Assembly (NCBI RefSeq): GCF_052857255.1 | Contig: NC_135498.1 | Coordinates: 160,565,124-160,629,123 of the forward strand | Direction: 5' to 3' | DNA from: Amblyomma americanum | Lineage: Eukaryota; Arthropoda; Arachnida; Ixodida; Ixodidae | DNA length: 64,000 bases | Part shown: positions 1 through 8,683 of the stretch, in pieces | How the letters are laid out: every line of letters begins with the position of its first letter | How positions within the stretch are numbered: the stretch's first letter is position 1 | Program-made: the position numbers and the translations under genes | Notes under the pieces: model-generated | The model's database searches: none | Seen by the model: the letters and a program-made list of their open reading frames with translations, nothing else | Told to the model about the DNA's origin: nothing

Positions 1-1364
1 ACATTTCAGTCACAGCCAAATAGATTTTTATGTAAGTTTAAGTAGCGATGAGCCATCGGGAACAGTTCTACCCAAAGAAAGTGCGAGGATTCAAACATTT
101 AGCACAGGACGATGAGTGCAGCTACCCGAATCCACACTCCTTACGAGAAAACGCCACTCTTGTCCATCTGCTCACGTTTTATGTTCGTTATCGTATATAG
201 TAGCTCCTCTAGTTGCAGTTGTCCGGCCTTGACAAAATTCTTGGCCATTAGAGATAAGAAATCACGCAACAATGAAGAGCAATTAGAATAATGCCGTCGT
301 TAACACGCCGATAAAGCACGCCGATGCTATGCTGCGCAGAGTGCTGGCAGAGCAGAATATCGCCTAAAACATATAAGTGTAGCATGAAGATTGCTTTGCC
401 AAAACCTTTGCCTTCGCCTGTAGCGTTCAGCATTCTCTTGAAAACAGCTGCATTGCTCCTTTCCTTTACATCAACATTATAAAGGCTTCGTTCCAGTTCT
501 CCACGCCCTTTCTCTCTGAACATGAATTTTTCACACTTCCAGGCTTGAAAATCAAGTTTGCGAATATCAAAATTTCATTGCAGGTATTCTGTTTCCCGTA
601 GCCATGCACGAGATGAGATTTTCTTTGTTTCACGTTCCTGCTTTATCACAGTGCACATTCTTCGTCATGGCCACAAAGCTCACTTCTCAATTTTCAAAAA
701 ATGAGATACATTTTTGCAGCACTTCGCACTGTTGGTTGTTCCTAGTTCGCAATTTCTTTATTCCAGACCACGGCCATGTCACATCTGTCACACCAAACCC
801 ACAGAGACAATCATCATGATTGCAAAGAGACCAGGAGTCCTCGGCACACTCCTGGCTTTAACACGAACCTCTAAGCGACTGAGAAACAACAATCTATGGT
901 GTCAAACCCTCAGCGTGGATCTGTTCCTTTAAATGCCTTTAATCCCGCTACGCAGCGCTTGCATGGTAGGGCTTCCAGTCACACGCTGTGAATGTGTGCC
1001 GGAAGTTTAAAAGGGCAAGATGCTTTTTTCTGCGCATGAAACCAAAATACTATTACAGCAGAAAAGCTGCGTGATAATCTTTCTTGTTCTTTTTCCTATT
1101 TATCTGGCTTAAAGGTTAATTTGCAGGGTATGCGATAGACACGAAAAGTCTCTGAAAGCGACAGGACCGCATCAAGTAAATAATATTAGGTTAAAGGTTC
1201 GCCCTCTCACTTTTTCAGGCACAATTCCACCCTATAAAAACGTATCGAATACAGATTTATTGCACTCCATTTAAACTATCTTTTCATGACACTGGTTCGA
1301 GCATGTAAAAACGTTAATTCAGTTCTATGCACGAAATGAATGCGTCATTAGAGTGGCTTAGAAA
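1..1364. other. Non-coding stretch, nothing recognised
   Basis: I read this on both strands and see no transposon protein motif, signal-peptide exon or repeat. The short open frames (for example 248-523 minus and 604-819 plus) have no recognisable motif and overlap on both strands, as expected by chance. Confidence 0.5.
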
Positions 1365-1594
1365 GCCGCCGCGGTAGCTCAGGGGTTTTCGCTCTTGGCT
1401 GCTGACTCGAAGCACATGGTATCGATCCCGGCCTCGGCTGTCGAATTTTGATCAAGGCAAAATGCCAGTGGCCCGTGTGCTTTGCGATGTCAGTGCAAGT
1501 TAAGGAACCCCAGGTGGTCGAAGTCTCTGGGTGTCTCCGCTAAGGCATCCTTCATAGCCTGGGTCGCTTGGGATGTTAAACCCCGTAAACTAGA
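1365..1594 (+). repeat. Ruka-like tRNA-derived SINE, copy 1
   Basis: The element opens with a tRNA-like head (GCCGCGGTAGCTCAGGGG is an A-box-like stretch, followed by a B-box-like TATCGATCCCG). The family body follows: a GAATTTTGAT segment, GTGCTTTGCGATGTCAGTGC, then AACCCCAGGTGGTCGAA, ending near GGGATGTTAAACCCC. The body matches the copies at 1658-1896, 31897-32134 and 36777-37003. The family resembles the Ruka SINE of ixodid ticks (established knowledge). It would be transcribed by RNA polymerase III and mobilised by a partner LINE. No target-site duplication is visible here. Confidence 0.85.
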
Positions 1595-1657
1595 TTGGCG
1601 TAGTGTTTTTATTACAGAGGGAATTTTTTTTATTTCTTGTATCCATGGAATCATAAT

Positions 1658-1896
1658 TATGTTTATGTTTTATGGTTGTTTAACGTCCCAAAGCGACTCA
1701 GGCTTTGAGAGACGCCGTAGAAAAGGGCTCCGAAAATTTCAACCACCTGGGGTTCTTAAACGTGCATTGACATCGCACAGTCCACGGGCCTCTAGAATTT
1801 CGCGTCCATCGAAATTCGACCGCCGCGGTCGTGATCGAACCCGCGTCTTTCGGGCCAGCAGCCGAGCGCCATAACCGCTCAGCCACTGCGGCGACC
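1658..1896 (-). repeat. Ruka-like SINE, copy 2, with imperfect target-site duplication
   Basis: Read on the minus strand this is a nearly complete copy. The head has TGGCTGAGCGG as A box and GGTTCGATCAC as B box, and the body ends at GGGACGTTAAACAACC. It is flanked by TGGAATCATAAT (1646-1657) and TGGAATCGTAAT (1897-1908), a 12-bp target-site duplication with one mismatch, as expected of LINE-mediated insertion. It lies tail to tail with copy 1, about 60 bp away. Confidence 0.88.
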
Positions 1897-2094
1897 TGGA
1901 ATCGTAATGACTGCTTGCCTACTATGACTTCGAATTAGTAACAAATATACGCTGGACCAAATATCAAAATTGTGAGAAAACGCTGTACATGAACTCTCAG
2001 TGCTTAATTATACAGGCAAATAGTCATGAACTCGCGTATTTAAAAGGGATGGTTTTATTTTTCACAATTTATGAGCATGCGCCAAACCTGCTCC

Positions 2095-2350
2095 TCCATA
2101 TAGAGAGAGAGAGCGTCTTGGGAGTCCATAGTCCAGGACTCCTGCGGCGGCTGCGGCGGCTGCGGCAGCTTAGGCCCGTTCGACGGGTGAACGCTGATCT
2201 TCCGGTTCCCAGCCGGACAGCGCTAACTACCACGGCTCCGCCGTGGCATTGTATTTGACTGGAACTGCAGGGTTGGGTTAGCATCAACGTGCGGTGTGGT
2301 GTGGTGTGGTGGAGTGTGGCTGTCTCTCCGCACCAAGGGCTGGCGGGCCT
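2095..2350. repeat. GC-rich low-complexity patch: short AG run, CGG-type triplets, GTGTG run
   Basis: A short (AG)n run (about 2101-2113) is followed by GGCGGCTGCGGCGGCTGCGGC triplets and, at about 2291-2322, a repeated GTGTGGT motif. The phrase CAGCCGGACAGCG recurs at 9301-9313 next to a poly-C run, so this may be part of a dispersed repeat. No protein or RNA gene is supported. Confidence 0.45.
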
Positions 2351-2552
2351 GTATATTGTAGCGTGTATGTTATTTAGAATAAATAACCATTGATATATGT
2401 TTGCTTGAAGCTGTCTGCAAATTATCCTGCTCAGACCCGGGAACGAACGCCTTAGAGAAAAAGTTTAACATGTGATGTTTTCTATTTTGAACTTCAGAAC
2501 GTATAAAAACTTTACTTTCAGTTATCACAATCTCAACTTGGCTGAAAATGCA

Positions 2553-2570
2553 TGTCCCTCTACAGGGACA
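2553..2570. repeat. Palindrome downstream of the piggyBac transposase
   Basis: TGTCCCT and AGGGACA form a perfect 7-bp inverted repeat around a 4-nt centre. A related 18-bp palindrome (14 of 18 positions identical) lies at 4584-4601, on the other side of the transposase remnant. piggyBac elements carry internal subterminal repeats near both ends, so I read the pair as those repeats. The terminal inverted repeats and TTAA targets were not located with confidence. Confidence 0.55.
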
Positions 2571-2773
2571 CTTGGGTTCCTATTTCTGCATTCCTTATGT
2601 AGTCACGGATATTCCCGCACTATTGTGGACATCTTTAACCGCTGTAAAAATGTCATGCCACTAGGAACTTGAAAGAACCAAATGTTTATTAATCATTTTT
2701 AACAAATGAGCTGCACTGATGTGCAGGAAAAAAAACATTATATGTATTGGCTGCATTCGTGCAACACAGAAAC

Positions 2774-4699
2774 TCAGGCATGGAAGTCATAAAAACAATT
2801 CCTTCCCACTTCAATGCAAAGATAGACGTTGCACTGTGCGCATCGATGACGGGTTTTCATGCTGCACCCAGGATTTTGGCATCTTGTGCCGCTTGCGAGG
2901 TCATCCTTCAGCGGTAGATGAAGGGCTCCTTTCTCCTGAATGTGTGTGAGGGAAGAGCATTCGTTCGTTTCCTTGGTGACATACCGAGGTCTTCCCCATC
3001 TGAAAGATGTTGGTTCACGTTCTCACATATGAGCGCCTCCGAGACGCACATCTTGAAATCAATGTAGTCCATGACGTTCTTTCTCGGCATCCCCACCGCG
3101 ATTTTATCCGCTCTGTACTGAAGCCACCCATTTACACAAGCCAGGTCTGACATATGCAGGATCGTACGCAGTGACCATCGGTTTGTTCGGCTTCTTTGTG
3201 CATGCAGCGCCATCATTCGGTCTGCTAAAGTCTACTCCGCCCATTTTGTCATTGTACTTTTTTATGATTGCTGGGCGTGGAACATCCAAGTACTTCTTTT
3301 CTTTTGTTGCACCACCTCTTGCAAGTAAGCAAGCTCCGGGTCGACTCCAAAGGCAGTAGAAAACATGAGAATAGGCTTTTTGTCAAGCCAGTCCGTGCAA
3401 GCAACTTTCTTATCCCATCTTAATAATTCTTCCGACGTGCCACGTGATTGCTTCCCAAAATCTTTGTCATTAGTCAGGCGAGCATCTTTTGGAAGTTTGT
3501 TTTTCATAAGCGTACCAGTAGCAAAGACATTTTTCTTTAGCGGTTCATCCATCAAAGAGCTGGATGAAAACCAGCGGTCTATGTACAGTGTCGAATACAA
3601 TGGAATAGTTTCCACAAAAGTCAGAACTGCTTTCCCAGCCACACCAAGGACGAAGTTTGGAAAGGTGTCCTTTCCTTTGTAGATTTTTAAGTCTTAAATA
3701 ACTCCATCCTTTCTTGCTAGAACAAAGTTCTTGAGTCCCACTGGGTGCGATTTGTTTGGAACGTACTGCTTCACAGGACAACGACCAGAAAATGGGTATA
3801 TTTGCTCGTCGACGCAAAAGCAATTTGGTTTTTCCAGGGAAAAGCAGCCCTTCCGCACCATCTCGACAAAGGGTGCAATCTTCCACAGCCTTTCAGACTT
3901 TTTATCACTTTCAGTAACGTCACTCTCACTTTGGCAGCACAGGTTGGATCGAATTAGAAAAAAGCGATTTCTTGTCATGGTGTCCGCTATTGCACTAACA
4001 GCCATTCCTTTCTTCCAGAAAAAGCGATTTCTAGGATATCCTACAACTCCCCTGAGCATAAAACAGCCCAAAAATTGTTTCACTTCCTGGCCACTTATAT
4101 TTGCTACAATTCCCCGCTCTTTTTGTATCCGATGGTTTGTTTTCTGAGCCATTTGTCAAGCGTATCTTCTTTCACGTACTGCTGGTAGTATTCTAGTGGT
4201 GAGAAGTCACACCTTTCTTCAGAAAAAAAACACAACCAGTTTCTGGATCCGGGACCTCATTCTCTGGAGCTGAATTTGCTCTTCTCCACAAAACACGCCG
4301 CTCTGAGTTTTGCGGGTTTGGCTCGTCACTGTCAGTGCCTGAAGAGGCATAAGAGTACTCCTCAGTATCGCAATGGTTGGCATCAATTTCCTCCTCTTCA
4401 CTTTTATAGTCGGATATGTCTGAGTTCTCATGGTCACAAATTGACTTCAATATCTCTTCAGCTTTGCTAATAGGCAGCGCTGAAACAAACAACGAAAGTG
4501 TTTTAATTTTTAGGCTGCGTAAGTTTACCAAAAAAAGTTTCATCTCACGGTACCTATCAAGAACTGGCAGGAATGAGAACCGATGTCCTCGTGCAGGGAC
4601 ATTTCCTTTATTGCACCGCAGGTGATAGAAAACTATGTTTTTTTCACAATAAACCATACTAAAATGTTGTTTAAAATATAGCAATTCTAAATTTATCAA
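2774..4699 (-). pseudogene. Decayed piggyBac-family transposase
   Basis: The coding sequence is broken into at least five frames: 4193-4699, 3694-4152, 3262-3642, 3104-3289 with 2908-3216, and a tail at 2774-2850. The N-terminal part is acidic (about 4250-4460). The family's catalytic landmarks appear in order: CVDEQIYPFSGRCPVKQYVP near 3800, LYIDRWFSSSSLMDEPL near 3580, and DKMGGVDFSRP near 3240. These give the three aspartates of the DDE-type fold. The tail ends with a Cys-x2-Cys ... Cys ... FH zinc-finger remnant (HRCAQCNVYLC ... CFYDFHA) and a stop at 2776-2774. The frame breaks mean it cannot make an active enzyme. A functional relative would excise and insert at TTAA. The true start is uncertain and may lie near 4500. 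Confidence 0.88.
4584..4601. repeat. Palindrome at the 5' side of the piggyBac transposase
   Basis: TGTCC ... GGGACA is an imperfect palindrome related to the perfect one at 2553-2570. It lies where a 5' untranslated or subterminal region of the element would be, and suggests that the open frame upstream of about 4500 is not translated. Confidence 0.5.
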
Positions 4700-4734
4700 A
4701 TACAGTTTTCAAAAAACACCTTTTCAGTGGTAAA

Positions 4735-5927
4735 ATGCGTCTAACCTCTCCGTCGCGTGTAAAGCGTGCTCGAACTGATGGCCGCCATGTTTTGTTCTTC
4801 ACGGAGCGAGATATCTCTCTGCACTCCTCAGAGATGGCGCCTCAATGCTTGTCCTCCGATTGGAACACCAGGTCTGTTGGTTATAGTCGGCCCTTTAGTG
4901 AGCTGTCAATGGGGTGGGGAATAGATCCTCGTTGGTCCCCTAAGGTGCCCCAGTATGTCGCCGTACGTCTGGGTAACTGGCTGCAGTCCCAACGCATCGG
5001 TCGACGCTCGGTTAGTATGTCATTGAGTGATGGCGTCTGCTGCGTGGTTCCCGGCCAGGCCCACGTGTCCCGGTGCCCACATGATAGAAGGTTTTTCTTC
5101 GCTTGAGCTACCTTGGCTTAGAACGCGGAGAGCATTCTTGCTAATTTTGCCTCCCAGGAGATTCCAGCAGGCTGTCTGCAAGCCCGAGATGATTACCAGG
5201 GATTCGCCTCTTCTGTTGCTTTCGGCAACTGCGAGGGCAATCGCAGTCTCCTCTGCGTCAGCAGAGGTGCAACCCAGCACTTATGGTGACGGCGGCAAGA
5301 ACCTTGTGAGCGTAGCCGGTTGGCGCTGCCACCGTTGCTCTATGTTTTGGGTAGCTGGCCGCGTCTAGAAAGACAGATACTTTTTTTTGCCAGCGATGCG
5401 CTGTTCTATCGCCTCAGCCCTTGCTCCCCACCTGCCTCGGAGCAGTTGTGGGTGCATGTGCTTAGGGATGGGTTGGATTGTGCAGGTCGATCTGGTGTCA
5501 TTTTGTACGTGCTCCGTCTCTTGAATCTTCTTATGGCTGTCAGGATAGCCTAGTCGTCTTAGTAAGGCCCTTCCCGTGTCGTATATAGAAGTCGTTCTTT
5601 ATGAGCAATGAGAAGTGCCTCCTGATGTTCTATGTATGTGTTCGAGGTTCCGAGGCCCATAAATGTAGGTGTAGATGTTCTCACAGGTAGACCCAGCGCC
5701 GTCTTATATGCCTTTCGAAGCATAGGCTCTACCTGCTCGACCTCTTTGGATGTAAGGACTTGGTACGGCAGGCTGTACGTGGCTCTACTGACAACTAGTG
5801 CTCGTATCAGTCTGACCCTGTCGTCCTCTTTGAAACCTCGTCTTCTATTGGCTACTCGGGTGGTTATCCAAGCCACTTGGACTCGATGAGCGCCGCGCCC
5901 TAAAACACTTCTCACACAGGTTGCCAA
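4735..5927 (-). mobile_element. 5'-truncated LINE 3' end with RNase H (I-like)
   Basis: The segment 5559-5927 (minus) has the C-terminal thumb region of a non-LTR reverse transcriptase: ALVVSRATYSLPYQVL, then MLRKAYKTALGLPV. The segment 5020-5280 has an RNase H domain: SADAEETAIALAVAE, then a QTACWNLLGGKIS block and WAPGHVGLAGNHAAD. The order thumb then RNase H, with an A-E-E-T-A core, is typical of I-like LINEs. The upstream endonuclease and RT palm are absent, as in 5' truncation. Frame changes occur near 5290-5560. The 3' end is not sharply defined. Confidence 0.8.
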
Positions 5928-6820
5928 CTACGTCATTTGAAGCGTGCTGTCGCATATATCTGCAACGTGAAACCTGATTCCGCTCGCCGAAAAATTCGCT
6001 GCGCGAGCAAAGAGCCGAACTCTGGCTATCATGTATCTTTGCGCTATCCGGAATAAAGAAAAATAGGGGCAAATGACCACGACCCTTTAGCGAAAAAGAA
6101 CAAGTGAGAGCAGTGGATGTTACTGGTCACGCATGTCGGTGCCAGCAACATCTTGCGCTTTTCTCGCGCGTAAGAAAACATCAATGATGCTAGCATTTGG
6201 GGCATAGGGCACAACATGCTACACTATGCACACGGTTCCAAGTGCGTAATTGAGACACAAAGGCAGCTGTTACTGCTGTAAAAAAGCGTGACTGAATCAT
6301 TCGTCGCTTTGTCTACTAGCGTTTACTAGCGTTTATCGTCTCACACCGCACGTAACAGTGGACCGGGCATTAATGTACAGGGATCGAATCGCGGCCAAAG
6401 AGAAATCGCAGCAGTAAATCGGCATTTATTTCGAAATATACGCGTTGCACTTGCCCAAGGGTCCTGAATCTCGTTGGCACTGCCTTGTCTGCGTTGTCTT
6501 TCAAGCGCCATGCCAAACATTCTGAAAACAACTGGGCTACATACATGCAGACCCAGGCGTAAAAATGAACCTCTTTAAAAAGTCTCCAGTCCATATAATC
6601 CAGTTAACCTGTGACTGTTGTGCATCACGTTTTCAGTTCCTTTGCATCTCCTTAGCTCTCGGAAACTTAGGCGAAGATGTCTATGAAGCAGCAATTTTTT
6701 TTTTATGCGCGATACTCGGCGTAGCAATTCGTCGTCATTTTGTTTCGCCGAACTGAACGCTTCATTACGGAGATGGACGATAGGATAGCGCAGAGTTCGA
6801 CGGGGCGTGTACACTGAAAA
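5928..6820. other. Non-coding stretch, nothing recognised
   Basis: No repeat family, transposon motif or splice-bounded exon was recognised here. Short open frames on both strands lack motifs. Confidence 0.45.
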
Positions 6821-7224
6821 CTATAACCCGTCGACCACGCGCGTATAGGGATTTGAATTAGGCTGAAGCAGAGGTGGCGTTATGACGTCACATCTGTAGC
6901 TTCCATATGAGACCGTGAATTGCGGAAGCAGAAAAAAATCGCAGAAAAAATTGTCATGGCAAATTTGTGTGGAGCGCCGCATACCGCGCATGTCTTTTGC
7001 ACCTTCGCATCCTCCAAACACTTGTCGGAATCATCATCACTATAGTATTTGAAATTGTGATGCAAAGGAAAAACTCCTGCAGCAAAATTTTGGTCCGGTA
7101 TCTCTTTAGAGAAAGCATTAAACAAGAAGCATAAATGTCGATCCCTTTCGTGGCGCATCAGCAATAAATTGCTGCCTTGCGACATAACCAAATTTATTGC
7201 TTGCTTTTTATTAAACGCGCTCAT
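6821..7224 (-). other. Unrecognised open frame, possible decayed host exon
   Basis: A 114-codon open frame (7224-6880) contains a run of natural-looking protein (VMSQGSNLLLMRHERDRHLC, then NFKYYSDDDSDKCLEDAK). The last part continues better in a second frame (FTVSYGSYRCDVITPPLLQ, to about 6821), which suggests a frameshift near 6950. I do not recognise the family. The composition is vaguely like tick salivary lipocalins, but no diagnostic motif is visible and no signal peptide is attached. It could equally be chance. Confidence 0.22.
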
Positions 7225-7856
7225 TGTACTACAGAAACCATAGCTTGCATTAAATGTCAGTCTTCCGAAAGATGCACAAGAACGCGAGCCGTTTACATAG
7301 CTGGTCTACAATGAAAAGAAATTCGGCTAGATTTGCTCCTTCGAACCTTTAATCACCTCATACGTACAGCCGTCCAAATCAATAAATCTATAGCTAGAGT
7401 ACTCAAAGGCTGCGTTTTTTGTGCTCCTGCACGTTGGAACGAAACAAAGTTGCTGAAAGTTCGAGATTAAGCACAAGCTCGGTGATTATGAGCCGAGATT
7501 TGATTTTATCGCAAGTGTGCGCCGTCGCAAGGCGTAGCAGATCAAAAAAGCGGTTGTCAAGCACGCTAGCGAGAGACTCGATCGGCTATACATCAAGTGG
7601 ATTTGATCATGAAACACACAAGGAAGAACGACAATTCCAACGCGAGCCGGCTACACGAATAATTGCTCGGTGAATCCGCACAATTACTTCCTCACACTTT
7701 ACCAAATTTTTTTATTCAACGCCCCGAATACCCAACGTGCCCTCACTACTCTAGCTACTCCAACTATGATCACTCGTACTGGTCTGACCCTGCCCTACCC
7801 TGAAGATGTTCGGGTGGCGATATGGGTGAACGCCTATATAGGCGGAATAAGTTATT
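7225..7856. other. Non-coding stretch, nothing recognised
   Basis: No repeat, transposon motif or exon was recognised between the open frame at 6821-7224 and the SINE-B copy that starts at about 7857. Confidence 0.45.
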
Positions 7857-8044
7857 CTCTACTTTACATTCATTGATAGATAGGAATTCTCGTACCACTC
7901 CTGGCGCCATGTTGCAGCGGTTAAGCGATGCGCCACTGCCCTCTGATGGCAGGTCCTGCCATCGATGTGGCTTGCGCGACCCACGCTGCTCTTTCAGAGC
8001 AACCTCTCGCGACCAGTCATTAATTGAACAGACATCTGCCACAG
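7857..8044 (+). repeat. SINE-B (second tRNA-like SINE family), copy 1
   Basis: It starts with TCTCTACTTTACATTC and has an A-box-like head (TTGCAGCGGTTAAGCGATG). It then reads CGCCACTGCCC, TGCCATCGATGTGGCTTGCG, and an end with ATTAATTGAACAGACATCTG. The same order of blocks occurs at 34569-34850 (plus), 25020-25255 (minus) and 61330-61715 (minus). No clear B box was found. The family differs in sequence from the Ruka-like SINE. Confidence 0.7.
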
Positions 8045-8266
8045 AGCCTCCTTCTGCACAGGCGGGACACCTCTGACGCCTCCAGCTCCCAGCTTAATAT
8101 TGTAGTACGGCAATTTCTCAGAAACGCCCCTTGCATCTGTTCTTTTTCCTTCCTTCCTATGTAAGTAAGTGATAAGTACCATGGCAAGTTTCAGAAGCAA
8201 AAAAAAACCAAACAACTGGATTTGTGCAAAAAAGAGCCCAATGTTGGACAGGCACTCCAAGCTGCT

Positions 8267-8272
8267 TTTATT
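8267..8272 (-). promoter_or_regulatory. Poly(A) signal of gene A
   Basis: AATAAA on the minus strand, 86 nt downstream of the gene A stop codon (8360-8358). This is the expected position for a short 3' UTR. Confidence 0.65.
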
Positions 8273-8357
8273 TTATCACAGGGTTAGGTAGGCAATGACA
8301 GGCGTCCATCAACCCTTGCAGGTACCTTGCGAGAAGACTCGGGCATGGCTCCAGTGC

Positions 8358-8683
8358 CTAGCCACAGATTGTCTTCAGGCAGTTAGTACTGATGCGAGCC
8401 TCTGCCTCATCGGCCTTCCCCTCGGTGCGGTCGCCACTGAAGTCGGACCTTTCCTGGGCTTCCTGGACCTCTCCTGGGCCGCTCAAAGCCGACCTTTCCT
8501 GGGCTTCTTGGACCTCTCCAGGGCCGCTCAAATCAGACCTTTCCTGGGCTTCTTGGACCTCTCCTGGCCCGCTCAAAGGAGATCTTTCCTGGGTTTCCTG
8601 GACCTCTCCGGGACCGCAGTAAGCACATCTTTCCCCGGCTTCTGGCTGAGCCACATTTCCGGAAAGCGGTGCTGCCGAGATGT
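8358..8683 (-). CDS. Gene A, coding exon 2: acidic repeat peptide with C-terminal Cys-x4-Cys-Gly
   Basis: The exon follows a strong acceptor (pyrimidine tract then CCCACAG, AG at 8685-8684). It starts with two nucleotides that complete a phase-1 codon from the exon at 13437-13383. It encodes a short head (SAAPLSGNVAQPEAGERC), four 15-residue repeats GPGEVQE[AT]QERS.[LF]S, then GDRTEGKADEAEARIS and the ending NCLKTICG, with the stop at 8360-8358. With exon 1 the product is 126 aa, secreted and strongly acidic. The last 25 residues match gene B at 17 positions. Arginines preceded by Glu (QER, EAR) are possible processing sites. Function unknown. The opposite strand also has long open frames over the repeats; I reject them because the minus strand has acceptor, phase, paralogue and poly(A) support. 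Confidence 0.8.
8446..8625. repeat. Four tandem 45-bp units inside gene A exon 2
   Basis: The units are 8446-8490, 8491-8535, 8536-8580 and 8581-8625. The middle two are most alike and the last (8581) the most diverged. The length is a multiple of three, so each adds 15 in-frame residues on the minus strand. Gene B lacks the repeat, so it arose by in-frame expansion in gene A or was lost in B. Confidence 0.92.

Noticed and set aside
2465..4674. TTAA at 2465-2468 and 4671-4674 as the insertion site of the piggyBac element
   Set aside because: The sequences next to the two TTAA sites do not form a terminal inverted repeat, so the ends are not established.
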